Part shown: positions 36,281 to 45,754 of the stretch, one piece after another
Layout: every line of letters begins with the position of its first letter
Position numbering within the stretch: position 1 is the stretch's first letter
Assembly (NCBI GenBank): GCA_014695255.1
Contig: JACJNX010000029.1
Coordinates: 1 to 52,124 of the forward strand
Length of the DNA stretch: 52,124 nucleotides
Source: Cyanobacteria bacterium FACHB-63
GTDB taxonomy: Bacteria; Cyanobacteriota; Cyanobacteriia; Leptolyngbyales; Leptolyngbyaceae
Direction of reading: 5' to 3'
Notes under the pieces: model-generated
Seen by the model: only the letters and a program-made list of their open reading frames with translations
Database searches by the model: none
Told to the model about the DNA's origin: nothing
Made by a program: the position numbers and the translations under genes

Positions 36281-36958
36281 ATGGATTCTTCGTTACTTGA
36301 GTTTCTGAGTCAGACCCTGATCTTTCAGGGATTACCAGCAGAGCAACTAGCAGAGCTTGCAGATTGCTCGATCGCGCAATCCCATAGAAAAGGTGAAATT
36401 CTGTTTCACCAAGGAGACGAAGGAAGCGGATTTTTTATCGTGCGATCGGGTCGAATTAAAGTGTTTAAGCTTTCAGCCGAGGGTAAAGAACAGATTCTGC
36501 ACATCTTCGGTGAAGGGGATCATTTTGCCGAAGTGCCAGCATTAGATGGAGAGTGCTTTCCTGCCTCAGCCGCAACGCTTGAGAAATCAGAGGTTTTATT
36601 CTTTCCGCGTCAAGCTTTTTTGCACTTACTAGAACAGCGACCCACACTGGCGATTAATCTATTGAGAAGCTTTGCGCGTCATTTACGAATGTTTTCGCAT
36701 TTGGTGGATAACTTAGCACTGCGAGAAGTTCCGGCGCGACTTGCCAGTTATTTGCTCGATTTGAGTGAGCAAACGCATCAGGCTGAAATGGTAGATCTTG
36801 ATTTGCCTAAAGGACAATTGGCGGCAAGACTCGGCACCATTCCCGAAACGCTTTCCCGCATGTTTGCCAAACTCGGTCGAGAAGGATTAATTGAGATTGA
36901 CGGCAACAAAGTTAAACTGCTCGATCGCGCCCGTTTAAGTCAGCTTGCAGGTCGGTAG
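36281..36958 (+). CDS. Crp/Fnr family transcriptional regulator
   Basis: The 225-residue regulator has a full cyclic-nucleotide-binding-like barrel (KGEILFHQGDEGSGFFIVRS, GEGDHFAEVPAL), a dimerisation helix and a winged helix with recognition segment LPKGQLAARLGTIPETLSRM. No Fe-S Cys set is present, and the family-typical Arg-Ser of cAMP pockets is not visible. The effector could be haem or nothing known, as in Dnr-like proteins. A hairpin ACGGAGG/CCTCCGT follows at 36967-36994. Confidence 0.92.
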   Translation: MDSSLLEFLSQTLIFQGLPAEQLAELADCSIAQSHRKGEILFHQGDEGSGFFIVRSGRIKVFKLSAEGKEQILHIFGEGDHFAEVPALDGECFPASAATLEKSEVLFFPRQAFLHLLEQRPTLAINLLRSFARHLRMFSHLVDNLALREVPARLASYLLDLSEQTHQAEMVDLDLPKGQLAARLGTIPETLSRMFAKLGREGLIEIDGNKVKLLDRARLSQLAGR

Positions 36959-37016
36959 ATAGCAAAACGGAGGAAGCTATTCAACTCCCTCCGTTCTCGA
37001 TTTAATTAAAAATTGT

Positions 37017-37334
37017 TTAAGCTTCTTCGGAATCTAATTGGGCAAAGACAACCGCACAACCCACAAACGCCATCACTAAGGGCATCGGGGACGCGATCGC
37101 AAATCCCAACACAGCAGCGATTCCAGTTCCAGCGATCGCGCCTAAGCTCCAAACGCGCTCATCTTTGCTCAAGCCTTTTTCGGCTTTGATGGAATGTAAA
37201 ACAGTTGTCGGAATTGGCACAGGCATCACAGAGTTAGGAGGAAACGCCCAATAGCTCGATCGATCCTTAAAGCAATCTGTCCAGCCGTTCGTCTGACACC
37301 AATCCGCAATCCATTGTTCGCAATAGTGATTCAT
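37017..37334 (-). CDS. Conserved-type cyanobacterial membrane protein of unknown function
   Basis: The 105-residue protein starts MNHYCEQWIADWCQTNGWTD, continues with SYWAFPPNSVMPVPIP and ends with two hydrophobic segments (WSLGAIAGTGIAAVLGFAIA and MPLVMAFVGCAVVFAQ). I recall similar small proteins in other cyanobacteria but know no function. It is preceded by a 321-base gene-free spacer and appears monocistronic. Confidence 0.72.
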   Translation of the reverse strand: MNHYCEQWIADWCQTNGWTDCFKDRSSYWAFPPNSVMPVPIPTTVLHSIKAEKGLSKDERVWSLGAIAGTGIAAVLGFAIASPMPLVMAFVGCAVVFAQLDSEEA

Positions 37335-37655
37335 ACTGAGTTAAAAATCGAGTAAGTTCAAGAATTTGAGGGCTAAAAATTGAGTCGTCGAGATTAATCG
37401 CCGACAACTTGAATTTCGTAAGCGGCTCTAAAACTGCTGAGAAAGCCGTAGTTTGTTTAACAGCAAGTTTTGCTCTTGCAACAGGCTTTCCGTAAGAAGG
37501 GTCAGAAGAATTCCAATTGCTGCATGGGTTGACAGCCCATTCGCTTCTCTATTGTGAGAATAACAAAGTCACTCTTGTCTTGCTAGATTAAGAAATCAAA
37601 GTTTACCTTGACATCAGGTGCTTACTATCTGTAACAACTACGACAAAATATTGAT
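37335..37655. other. Gene-free spacer with small hairpins
   Basis: No gene is seen in these 321 bases between two minus-strand genes. Hairpins occur at 37422-37449 (CGGCT/AGCCG) and 37524-37540 (ATGGGT/GCCCAT). A TTGACA with TGTAAC 16 bases on lies at about 37610 on the plus strand, reading into the antisense of the next gene, and is weak evidence for a promoter. Confidence 0.4.
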
Positions 37656-38405
37656 TCAGTTTAATGAGGATTGTAACGGGATTGATTCACCCGCAGGTGA
37701 GAACTCTAGACGGTATCGGTATAAGGCAACAGGCGTACTCCCTGCTTTGAAGTAGTCAGGGTCTTGAGGCGAAAGATAGATTGCTGTAATTTGATCGGCA
37801 ACGATAGCAACGGTTTGATCACCTAAGTATTTGTACGCAGTAGTTGTCTCAACTTGATTCAGATAAGGCTGTGCCGTTCCCCGAAACACTTGCTGAAAAA
37901 TTTCACTTGTAATGAATTGATCGGGTACAGAAGTTTCGATCGCTCTCCCTGTAATGGTAGAAGTCAAAATCCGATCGTCTCTCAAAATCGTAATTTGCTT
38001 ATTCGGAGAATCAGGATCGACTTTGACCGAGAGAACGGCACGATCGCCCAAATAGGCTTTTGCAATATTCAAACCGTTGAAGGCGCGATCGGCAATGACT
38101 TCTTTTTGTTTTGCAAATCGGACATCGAACGCGATCGGCTGATTTACATAGGTGCGATTACTCTCAAATCCAGGTGTGACAATTTCGGGAGCAAGGGGAG
38201 CAACGAGATCGATTAACGTGCTTTTAACATGCCAAGTTCCAGCAATCCAGTTGGGGTAGATTAAATCTCCGGTAGCGCGATCAACGGGCGGTTTGTTGTG
38301 CCAATCGGGAAACGTAGAGACGCGATCGGACAATGCACCCGCCCAAACCGGACTCGTGCACCAGAAGCTTAAAAGCCAAATCAAGACCCAGATTAAGCGC
38401 TTCAT
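37656..38405 (-). CDS. DUF6816-type secreted/lumenal protein
   Basis: The 249-residue protein has a signal peptide ([20 protein letters not shown], cleavage near WAG) and a lipocalin-like beta-rich chain beginning [15 protein letters not shown]. It resembles the DUF6816 family of cyanobacteria and plastids, probably located in the thylakoid lumen or periplasm. Function is unknown. Its start overlaps the ispH stop by four bases, so it is translationally coupled to isoprenoid synthesis. Confidence 0.75.
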   Translation of the reverse strand: MKRLIWVLIWLLSFWCTSPVWAGALSDRVSTFPDWHNKPPVDRATGDLIYPNWIAGTWHVKSTLIDLVAPLAPEIVTPGFESNRTYVNQPIAFDVRFAKQKEVIADRAFNGLNIAKAYLGDRAVLSVKVDPDSPNKQITILRDDRILTSTITGRAIETSVPDQFITSEIFQQVFRGTAQPYLNQVETTTAYKYLGDQTVAIVADQITAIYLSPQDPDYFKAGSTPVALYRYRLEFSPAGESIPLQSSLN

Positions 38406-39607
38406 GCAGGCACAGCGGCTTTGAGTTCAAAGATTCGCTCGATGATATTCGCAACGACTTTATCGGGGGTTGAGGCTCCAGAGGTAATGCCAACCACAAT
38501 CTCGCCATCGGGGAGCCAATTCTCTGAAACTGTTAAATCTTGATTCAGGGGCTTGTGTTCGATTTCGCTCCGAGATTTAATCCGCTCAACACTATCAACG
38601 TGATAAGAGGGAATCTTGTAATCGATCGCAATTTCTTGCAGATGCGTAGTATTCGAGGAGTTATACCCGCCGATCACAATCATGAGGTCGATCTTTTCTT
38701 TCACGAGATCGAACATTGCGTCTTGGCGCTCTTGAGTTGCATCGCAAATGGTGTTGAAGCTGAGGAAGTGATCATTCAATTCATTCGGCGGATATTTCTT
38801 CAGCATCGTATGTTCAAACAATTTACCAATTTGCTCAGTTTCGCCTTTGAGCATCGTGGTTTGGTTGGCGATGCCAATTTGAACTAGATCTCGATCGGGA
38901 TCAAATCCAACCGAATGAGCTTTGCTGAATTTCGCCAAGAATGCATTGCGATCGCCGCCGTTCAAAATATAGTCCGCCACATATTCCGCTTCAGCCAGAT
39001 TCAGCACAATCAAATATTTATCCGCAAACGAACTTGTCGCTAGGGTTTCTTCGTGGTTATATTTGCCGTGAATAATCGAGGTGTAAGCCCGTTTTTTGTG
39101 CTTCTCAACGGTGTTCCAGACTTTTGAAACCCAGGGGCAAGTGGTATCGACGATCGTACAGCCGCGATCGTTAAGAAGCTGCATTTCTTGAACGCTTGCA
39201 CCAAAGGCAGGCAAAATTACGACATCGCCTTTTTCAATTTCGGAAAAATCTTTCTGTCCGTTAACAACTGGAATAAACAGGACGTTCATCTCCCGCAAGC
39301 GTTGATTGACTGAGGGATTGTGAATGATTTCGTTGGTAATCCAAATCCGCTCTGTCGGAAAATGCTGACGGGTTTCGTAAGCCATCGCCACCGCACGTTC
39401 AACACCCCAGCAAAAACCGAATGCTTGCGCCAGTCGAATCGTGACATCGCCCCGTTTCAACGTATAAGCTCGATCGCGAATTTCCTGAATCAAATCGCTC
39501 TGATATTCAGACTGCATCGCGGTTGCGACTTCCGCACCATGTCCGAATCCTTTGCGGTGATAGTTCTCAGAATGATTGAGCGATAGCTTAAACGCCTTTG
39601 TGTCCAT
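38402..39607 (-). CDS. ispH: 4-hydroxy-3-methylbut-2-enyl diphosphate reductase IspH
   Basis: IspH is the last enzyme of the MEP pathway, making IPP and DMAPP with a [4Fe-4S] cluster. The 401-residue cyanobacterial/plant long form has the three cluster Cys in [26 protein letters not shown] and [13 protein letters not shown], the catalytic Glu region near [13 protein letters not shown], and the C-terminal [13 protein letters not shown]. It heads a two-gene unit with the DUF6816 gene. Confidence 0.97.
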   Translation of the reverse strand: MDTKAFKLSLNHSENYHRKGFGHGAEVATAMQSEYQSDLIQEIRDRAYTLKRGDVTIRLAQAFGFCWGVERAVAMAYETRQHFPTERIWITNEIIHNPSVNQRLREMNVLFIPVVNGQKDFSEIEKGDVVILPAFGASVQEMQLLNDRGCTIVDTTCPWVSKVWNTVEKHKKRAYTSIIHGKYNHEETLATSSFADKYLIVLNLAEAEYVADYILNGGDRNAFLAKFSKAHSVGFDPDRDLVQIGIANQTTMLKGETEQIGKLFEHTMLKKYPPNELNDHFLSFNTICDATQERQDAMFDLVKEKIDLMIVIGGYNSSNTTHLQEIAIDYKIPSYHVDSVERIKSRSEIEHKPLNQDLTVSENWLPDGEIVVGITSGASTPDKVVANIIERIFELKAAVPA

Positions 39608-39671
39608 GTTTCGTTTTTCTCACGCCTACAGGATCAATCATAGACTGCAATTGACCTTAAGAAAGGGGGGG

Positions 39672-40502
39672 TTAACGGTGTGCAAACTGGTTGAAAGTCT
39701 CAATTGCCGATCGCCACACTAAATATCCCTGCGTACTCAGGTGCAGTCCATCGGTTGTTAGCTCTGAGCGTAAGAATCCTTCATTGTCGGAAAAAAGCGG
39801 TTGCAGATCGAGAAATTCCACGCGAGTTTGCTTTGCTAATTGAGCAAGGCGGCGATTGAATTGATAAATGCGATCGTTCGAGAGCGATTCCACTTGGGTT
39901 GCATTGGCTGTGGTAATCGGATCTTTGGCGCGAGGAAGCAGCGACTGCATGACGATCGTCGATTTCGGATGCGATTTCTTTAATTGCTGAATAATGTCTT
40001 CCTGAGCTTCTAAAACTTCTTCCTCCGATCGACCTCTCAGCAAATCATTGACACCGACCATGACAAAGATAGTTTTAGGTTTCGCTTGAGCAAATAGATT
40101 TAATCGCTTCGCCAGTCCGGTTGAAGTCTCACCAGAAATTCCTTGATTTAGCCAAGTGTAATGGGTCGGAAGCAGATCTTGAGGAAACCAAAGCGTCAGT
40201 GAATCACCTGCCATCACCATTAAGCGATCGGGCTTTCTTTTGATCGTTGCTTTGGCTTCTTTTTCCAGCAAATCGACCCAATCTTGATAAGTCAGAGATC
40301 GCCCCGATGACATGGAGGCAGCTTGCGCAACGATTTCGGGTTTTTCCACGGCTTTGGCAGCCATTGAAGTACGTGAAGACGGAGGATTCAGCAGCGTTTC
40401 GGTGAAATAGCGATCGCCTAGAAACCACAATCCCAACGTTGTACCCAAAACGACATTCGTGACGACAGAAAGATAAACCCAGCCCGGAACTGACTTAGAC
40501 AT
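39672..40502 (-). CDS. SGNH/GDSL-family hydrolase, membrane-anchored
   Basis: The 276-residue protein has an N-terminal membrane anchor (VYLSVVTNVVLGTTLGLWFL) and an SGNH esterase domain from about residue 90. Block I is VMAGDSLTLWFP (catalytic Ser), block II NQGISGETSTG (Gly), block III VGVNDLL (Asn) and block V TTDGLHLSTQGY (Asp, His). It probably removes acyl groups from an envelope substrate; which one is not visible. Confidence 0.88.
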   Translation of the reverse strand: MSKSVPGWVYLSVVTNVVLGTTLGLWFLGDRYFTETLLNPPSSRTSMAAKAVEKPEIVAQAASMSSGRSLTYQDWVDLLEKEAKATIKRKPDRLMVMAGDSLTLWFPQDLLPTHYTWLNQGISGETSTGLAKRLNLFAQAKPKTIFVMVGVNDLLRGRSEEEVLEAQEDIIQQLKKSHPKSTIVMQSLLPRAKDPITTANATQVESLSNDRIYQFNRRLAQLAKQTRVEFLDLQPLFSDNEGFLRSELTTDGLHLSTQGYLVWRSAIETFNQFAHR

Positions 40503-40667
40503 TGCCTGAGACGATTGGCGTAAACACTGTAGAATCTTATACTCCAGATTTAGCCGTCTAATGCAAAATTTCTTGGGGCAGATGTGCGATCGAGATACTC
40601 CGAATTAATCTCTAGAATTGAAATAGCAAGAAGCGCTTAAGATTCAACTCTTCATTCTTCGTCCCTC

Positions 40668-41654
40668 ATGTCTACCATTACCGTCGATCGTCTCACCAAA
40701 ATTTATCCTGTCGCTATCAAAGAAGCAGGGTTCAAAGGAACAGTCACGCATTTTTTCAAGCGCACCTATCGTCAGGTCAAAGCGGTACAAGATGTTTCAT
40801 TCCAAATTGAACCCGGTGAAGTGGTGGGATTTCTCGGCGCGAATGGAGCCGGGAAGACAACAACGCTAAAAATGCTAACCGGATTGATTCATCCGTCTTC
40901 AGGAAAAGTCAGCGTTGCGGGGCACGTCCCGTTTGAACGACGATCGGCTTTCCTGAAAAAAATTACGTTGGTGATGGGACAAAAGCAGCAGTTGATCTGG
41001 GATCTGCCTGCGGCTGATTCGCTCAAAATTAATGCAGCCGTTTATGGAATTAGCGATCGCACCCTGCAAACCCGCATCGGTGAATTGTCAGAAATGCTCT
41101 CGCTGCATGGCAAATTAAATCAGCCGGTTCGTAAACTCTCACTGGGTGAACGCATGAAAGCGGAATTACTCGCCGCACTATTGCATCAGCCACAAGTTTT
41201 GTTTCTCGATGAGCCGACTTTAGGGCTGGATGTAAATGCCCAAGTTGCGGTGCGTGAATTTTTGAAGGAATATAACGATCGCTATCGTGCCACCGTCTTA
41301 CTCACGAGTCATTACATGGCAGATATCACTGCTTTGTGTGAGCGAGTTCTGATGATCCACCACGGGCAGCTTATTTATGATGGTAGTCTTGCTGGACTGG
41401 TGGATCGGTTCTCTCCCTGCCGCGAAGTCAAAGTCGAATTCAATCACACCTATACTGAGACTGAACTCTCGACATACGGATATGTTCGAGAAGTCGAGAA
41501 GCAATCGGTTCGATTTTTAGTGCAGCAGGAAGATTTGACGCAGACGATCGCGAAAATTCTCGCTGAATTGCAGGTTGTGGATTTAACCGTGACTGATCCG
41601 CCGATCGAAGAAGTGATCGGGCGCGTTTTCCAAGCTGGATCGGTTGCTACTTAA
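40668..41654 (+). CDS. ABC-2 type transporter ATP-binding protein, without adjacent permease
   Basis: The 328-residue ATPase belongs to the ABC-2/NatA-DrrA-like exporters. It has Walker A GANGAGKTTTL, Q-loop VMGQKQQLIWDL, signature LSLGERMKAELLAALL, Walker B VLFLDEPTLGLD and a C-terminal extension of about 90 residues typical of the subgroup. Its permeases normally lie beside it, but the next gene is convergent and unrelated, so they are encoded elsewhere or lost. Its 3' end overlaps the convergent transglutaminase-like gene by eight bases. Confidence 0.9.
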   Translation: MSTITVDRLTKIYPVAIKEAGFKGTVTHFFKRTYRQVKAVQDVSFQIEPGEVVGFLGANGAGKTTTLKMLTGLIHPSSGKVSVAGHVPFERRSAFLKKITLVMGQKQQLIWDLPAADSLKINAAVYGISDRTLQTRIGELSEMLSLHGKLNQPVRKLSLGERMKAELLAALLHQPQVLFLDEPTLGLDVNAQVAVREFLKEYNDRYRATVLLTSHYMADITALCERVLMIHHGQLIYDGSLAGLVDRFSPCREVKVEFNHTYTETELSTYGYVREVEKQSVRFLVQQEDLTQTIAKILAELQVVDLTVTDPPIEEVIGRVFQAGSVAT

Positions 41655-42258
41655 ATAAACCGAACTTTTCCGCATCTTCCAAAGAAATATCTGGAAGATA
41701 ACACAGCATTTCGTTCCAAGTGCTTCGAGATTGCAGAGCGTCTACAACAACTGGCAACGGTTCTGAAAGTACCGCTTGAAAGTCTGCTTCTTGATCAAGC
41801 TGAGTTTTGAACGCTAATTTTTCATCAGGGGGTGTGAATTGAGCATCCACACCTTCTCGATTTCCCCTAGCATCCACACGATACCAGCCAATCTTCGGTA
41901 GATAAACGGCATTTAATCCATGCAAGCTGTAAGGTGCACCTTTATCATCAATGCTCAATCGCTGGTAGCAGAATCCGGCTGGAATCCCATTCGATCGTAG
42001 TAATGCCGCTAAGAGATGGCTTTTGGCGTAGCAATATCCGGTTTTGTGCAGGAGGACATCGGAAGCCTGACAGGTGACGGGATTCATCTGGTAGTCGTAG
42101 CTGTGCCGAATCTGATCTCGCACCCATTCAAAGCAGGCTTTTGAGATCGCTTCAGGAGTTTGACATTCTGCTGCGATCGTCTGACTCAGCTTCAGGATTT
42201 CCGAATGTTGCCAATCGACAATCTCGGTAGATGCGAGGTATTCCTTCATGTTGAGCAC
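41647..42258 (-). CDS. Transglutaminase-like cysteine peptidase family protein
   Basis: The 203-residue protein has the transglutaminase-like core: Cys in KTGYCYAKSHLLAALLRSNG, His in SLHGLNAVYLP and Asp in RVDARGN. It starts with GTG at 42258, which shares one base with the stop of the DUF3531 gene (TAGTG); an ATG at 42249 is an alternative. These proteins are usually proteases or amidases rather than crosslinkers. The substrate is unknown. Confidence 0.85.
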   Translation of the reverse strand: MLNMKEYLASTEIVDWQHSEILKLSQTIAAECQTPEAISKACFEWVRDQIRHSYDYQMNPVTCQASDVLLHKTGYCYAKSHLLAALLRSNGIPAGFCYQRLSIDDKGAPYSLHGLNAVYLPKIGWYRVDARGNREGVDAQFTPPDEKLAFKTQLDQEADFQAVLSEPLPVVVDALQSRSTWNEMLCYLPDISLEDAEKFGLFK

Positions 42259-42716
42259 TAATTTCGCTGATTGTCCATCACGAAACCGGGTTCAGCGCTT
42301 CCCGGAACGCGCCAATCTTCGTTCTCGCCGCCAATAATCAGACCATCGATCGTGACAAAATCCTTACTTAATTGCCGCAGTGAGTTAATTAGGACATCGA
42401 TCGCGATCGCATCACTGGTTCCCAAATCAAACCAGCAGCGCCCCCAATTGCTTTCATACTCGAAGTCGCCCATATTGTGCATTACTGCCATCATGCTATC
42501 GCCTGCAATGCTTTCGTCATACTCCATGTGGCTAATCTCTAGCCCCACATCTTGCACTTGCAGATTCTCCGCATTAAAGCCGCCTAGCTTACCGAGGAAA
42601 AACCAGGAACTAAACACTTCTTCGACATACTGTTTCTCCATTTCAGAAGGCACAGTATTAAACTCAACCCAAAACCAAACGTTAAACGGATCAAACTCTC
42701 GAAACTGAATACGCAT
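42258..42716 (-). CDS. DUF3531 family protein
   Basis: The 152-residue soluble protein begins MRIQFREFDPFNVWFWVEF and contains WFFLGKLGGFNAENLQVQD and GRCWFDLGTSDAIAIDVLIN, typical of DUF3531, a family of cyanobacteria and plastids with unknown role. It overlaps the transglutaminase-like gene by one base and follows the TPR gene on the same strand after a terminator, so it likely has its own promoter. Confidence 0.85.
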   Translation of the reverse strand: MRIQFREFDPFNVWFWVEFNTVPSEMEKQYVEEVFSSWFFLGKLGGFNAENLQVQDVGLEISHMEYDESIAGDSMMAVMHNMGDFEYESNWGRCWFDLGTSDAIAIDVLINSLRQLSKDFVTIDGLIIGGENEDWRVPGSAEPGFVMDNQRN

Positions 42717-42754
42717 AAAAGAAAGTCAGGCAGGTGATAAAAGTTGCCTGACTT
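42717..42754 (-). terminator. Intrinsic terminator of the TPR gene
   Basis: On the minus strand AAGTCAGGCA (42754-42745) pairs with TGCCTGACTT (42732-42723) and is followed by TCTTTT. It separates the TPR gene from the DUF3531 gene. Confidence 0.85.
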
Positions 42755-42759
42755 CTATT

Positions 42760-43671
42760 TTATCGTCCGTTTGTCCGCTGTTGTGCGCCGCGCAGTTCTC
42801 TTTGAATCTGTTGAACGGTTGTGGCTGGGAGTTGATCTTTTTTGCTCAGCGCCTTCTGAAACAGAGGAATGCTGTCGCTATGTCGCTGACTCCGCACCAG
42901 AATTTGCGCCTTCAGATAGCTTAGTTCCGGGTTATCCGGTGCTTTGCTCAACGCTCGATCGACGGCTTGCAGGGCGCGATCGAACTGTTTCAAATCTCGA
43001 TATCCAAGGGCTAACCCGCGATCGGCAACATAGCGGGGCTGAGCGTTTTGTTCAAGCCGCGCGATCGCCTCGGTCGGACTCGATAACGGCAGATTCAGAT
43101 TGGTCGAAAGCGTGAGATCAATCAAGCCTTTAATTAGGTTGACTTCAGGATCTTTAGGATCGATGCGTTCTGCGGCATCGAGATAGCGGAACGCTTGCTG
43201 AAGAGTGCCTAAAATCTGAGGAATGCCGCGAACGGTTCCTTGGGTAGCGGCGATATATCCGCCTTCTAAGATCGTGCCTGCGGCTTGATACAGGTTGCCG
43301 CGTAGCGGGTCAGTTTTCGTTAATTGCTCTGCAATGGTGCGGGTTTGAGTCGCGTAGGTTTTAAAGTCATTGAGTAAGGCTTGTTTACGTGGTTGGTCGG
43401 TCTCGCCTTGATAATTGATGTAGGTAATGAAACCCTTGAGCGCAAAAGAAAGCGGCTCATTTTGATCGGGTTGGTTGAGTAATTTCTGTGCTTCTGTGTA
43501 ATTGCCTTTCTCGAAAATAGCGCGAAACGCGGCTTCGGTACGATCGCTAATCGGACGCGGATTGCTTGTTCTAAACGGATCTTTCGCTAGCGACGGACTC
43601 GCGAGCATTCCAATCATCAGCGCGACGGTACTCGCTTGCTGAGCCAGCCGACTAGACAGCCACTTCACCAT
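42760..43671 (-). CDS. Sll0314/Alr1548-type TPR protein, secreted
   Basis: The 303-residue protein has a signal peptide (QQASTVALMIGMLASPSLAK). Helical repeats follow, with clear TPR pairs near residues 205-290 (VADRGLALGYRDLKQFDRAL, AQILVRSQRHSDSIPLFQKA). The N-terminal half matches the cyanobacterial Sll0314/Alr1548 family (FRAIFEKGNYTEAQKLLNQ). It probably acts as a protein-binding scaffold in the periplasm or lumen; partners are unknown. Confidence 0.82.
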   Translation of the reverse strand: MVKWLSSRLAQQASTVALMIGMLASPSLAKDPFRTSNPRPISDRTEAAFRAIFEKGNYTEAQKLLNQPDQNEPLSFALKGFITYINYQGETDQPRKQALLNDFKTYATQTRTIAEQLTKTDPLRGNLYQAAGTILEGGYIAATQGTVRGIPQILGTLQQAFRYLDAAERIDPKDPEVNLIKGLIDLTLSTNLNLPLSSPTEAIARLEQNAQPRYVADRGLALGYRDLKQFDRALQAVDRALSKAPDNPELSYLKAQILVRSQRHSDSIPLFQKALSKKDQLPATTVQQIQRELRGAQQRTNGR

Positions 43672-43823
43672 AACTTTGATTTGTTTTAACTTGATTTGTT
43701 TTGACGCATCGGATTCGAGAGACGATTTTACGCGATCGCAAGTTCCGCGCTCATCTTTCTACACGGGCAACCTGACCGAATGAACACAGGTTAAACTGAG
43801 GATTGCCCTAACGGTTTGACTTC

Positions 43824-44489
43824 ATGCTGTATTTGCGCGATTTGTCCTATCATCCGACTGCGACTCCGGAGCCGATTCTGAAATCAATCAATCTAGAGGT
43901 TGCGCCTCAGCAGTTAAGTCTAATCGTAGGTCCGAGCGGTTCTGGAAAAAGTACGCTGCTGGAAATTTTGGCGGGACTGGCAGAACATACAAGCGGAGAA
44001 ATTTACTGGCGCGAGCAGGAATTAAATTTCCTCAATATGCAGCAGTTGTGCGGCTTGGTGTTTCAGTTTCCGGAGCGGCATTTCTGCGGCGGCACGATTT
44101 TAGAGGAGTTGCGCTTGGGGCATCCGGAGTTGAGTTCCGATCGCATTCACGAAGCCTTGCGAGAAGTGGGTTTAGATCATCTGCCGCTTTCGATGGCTCC
44201 TCATGCGTTGAGCGGTGGACAGCAGCGACGATTGGCATTAGCGGTTCAGTTGATTCGGCAACCCAGCATTCTTTTACTCGATGAACCGACCGCAGGATTA
44301 GATTGGTCAATTCGACGGCAGCTCGTGAAGCTGTTAGCAAAACTGAAAACGCACTGGAGTTTGCTGGTTGTGTCGCATGATGCGGGCGATATGTTGGAAA
44401 TTGCCGATCGTTGCTGGTCGCTGCGTCACGGTGAACTCAAAGAAGTCAAACCCGAAGAGCTTAGACGGTTGGAGCGGGTTGGATGTTAG
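43824..44489 (+). CDS. Energy-coupling-factor-like ABC ATPase
   Basis: The 221-residue ATPase has Walker A GPSGSGKSTLL, Q-loop VFQFPERHFCGGTILEEL, signature LSGGQQRRLALAVQLI and Walker B ILLLDEPTAGLD. The QFPE..F..TI segment is typical of CbiO/EcfA-type ATPases of vitamin and metal importers. No transmembrane or substrate-binding subunit is nearby. It overlaps rsmG by seven bases. Confidence 0.88.
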   Translation: MLYLRDLSYHPTATPEPILKSINLEVAPQQLSLIVGPSGSGKSTLLEILAGLAEHTSGEIYWREQELNFLNMQQLCGLVFQFPERHFCGGTILEELRLGHPELSSDRIHEALREVGLDHLPLSMAPHALSGGQQRRLALAVQLIRQPSILLLDEPTAGLDWSIRRQLVKLLAKLKTHWSLLVVSHDAGDMLEIADRCWSLRHGELKEVKPEELRRLERVGC

Positions 44490-45205
44490 CAGCGTTACCA
44501 GAGATGACGGATTTATGGCGATCGACGACCGAATGGAGTCCGAGTAAATTCCAGCGATCGCAGTTTCAGCAGTTTTATGAGTTAGTGATCGAAGGCAATC
44601 AGCAGCAGAATTTAACCCGCATTACCGAGCCAGAAGATTTTTGGGAGAAACATTTGTGGGATTCGCTGCGGGGCGTGTTTCCGAAAGTTACAGCGGCAAA
44701 TCTAAGCGCGATCGATATTGGTACGGGGGCTGGTTTTCCGGGTATTCCAATGGCGATCGCTCGTCCCGACTGGCAGATCACGCTGCTCGATTCGACGCGC
44801 AAAAAAGTGGCCTTTCTGCAAGACAGTACGAAAGCCCTGCAACTCAGCAATGTGAGATCGATCGTCGATCGCGTTGAGCAGATCGGGCGAGCTTCTGGAC
44901 ATCGAGAGAAGTACGATCTGGCAACCATTCGCGCTGTAGCTGCTGCTTCGGTCTGCGCTGAATATGCTTTACCCTTGCTAAAAGTGGGTGGATTAGCGGT
45001 GCTGTATCGGGGGCAATGGACAGAAGAGGAAGCGATCGCCCTCGATCAAACGGTGAAAAAATTAGGCGGAACGGTGGAAGAATGCGATCGCTTTGAAACT
45101 CCGTTGACGCATGGGGTTCGACACTGCTTGTATCTGCGTAAAACGTCCCCTACGCCATCCGAATTTCCACGAGCGATCGGCATTCCGGCTCAAGATCCGC
45201 TCTAA
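44483..45205 (+). CDS. rsmG: 16S rRNA (guanine(527)-N(7))-methyltransferase RsmG
   Basis: RsmG methylates G527 of 16S rRNA using S-adenosylmethionine. The 240-residue protein has QQNLTRITEPEDFWEKHLWD, the SAM-binding IDIGTGAGFPGIPMAIARP, LLDSTRKKVAFL and the catalytic-side YDLATIRAVA. Length is normal. It is coupled to the upstream ABC ATPase and overlaps the convergent disordered-protein gene by four bases. Confidence 0.96.
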   Translation: MLAALPEMTDLWRSTTEWSPSKFQRSQFQQFYELVIEGNQQQNLTRITEPEDFWEKHLWDSLRGVFPKVTAANLSAIDIGTGAGFPGIPMAIARPDWQITLLDSTRKKVAFLQDSTKALQLSNVRSIVDRVEQIGRASGHREKYDLATIRAVAAASVCAEYALPLLKVGGLAVLYRGQWTEEEAIALDQTVKKLGGTVEECDRFETPLTHGVRHCLYLRKTSPTPSEFPRAIGIPAQDPL

Positions 45206-45642
45206 GCCTCGGTTTCAGCTTCAGACGATTCTGCATCGGCTGGAATCTCAGGCTCAGGTTTTGCCGCAGAGGGCTTTGGCGGTCTTGGGCCTCGCATCAA
45301 GGCAGGATTGATCGGCGGTGCATCCTTCTTGTCGTCGGATTTCTTGCCGCGATCGTTGCGTTTGCCGCGCTTTTCTCTGTCGGCGGGTTTAGCATCATCT
45401 CTAGGGGCATCGCCTTTCTTCGCGGGACGGGGAGCGGACGAAGGCTTGAATCCGTCTGGAAGAGCGGCGGAACTCTCAGTCGGCGACTGATCGGGTGATG
45501 CTGAAGGTGCGTCTTCGGCGCTTTTCGCGAGGCGCTCAGACTTTTTAATGGGTCGCTCTACCACAGTGAATCCTTGTAAAGAACGTCCATATTTTAACGT
45601 GCGAGTGAGCGCGTAAAGCTTTGATGTTCTGGCTTCAGTCAC
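45202..45642 (-). CDS. Conserved-type low-complexity protein
   Basis: The 146-residue protein has an ordered N-terminus (KLYALTRTLKYGRSLQGFTV, then VERPIKK). About 100 residues rich in Lys, Asp, Pro, Ser and Ala follow, evidently disordered, ending in an acidic tail. The N-terminal block seems conserved in cyanobacteria as far as I recall. Charge pattern suggests nucleic acid or ribosome binding, which is inference only. Confidence 0.65.
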   Translation of the reverse strand: MTEARTSKLYALTRTLKYGRSLQGFTVVERPIKKSERLAKSAEDAPSASPDQSPTESSAALPDGFKPSSAPRPAKKGDAPRDDAKPADREKRGKRNDRGKKSDDKKDAPPINPALMRGPRPPKPSAAKPEPEIPADAESSEAETEA

Positions 45643-45754
45643 TTAGCCTAAAATTGTCCTCTTGCAATTCCAAGTCAAGCGATTCGATAGAATAAGAAAC
45701 GGTTCGCTCGGTTAGTTAACCCAACTAACCTCTACATTATTTTGATTAGGTGTC

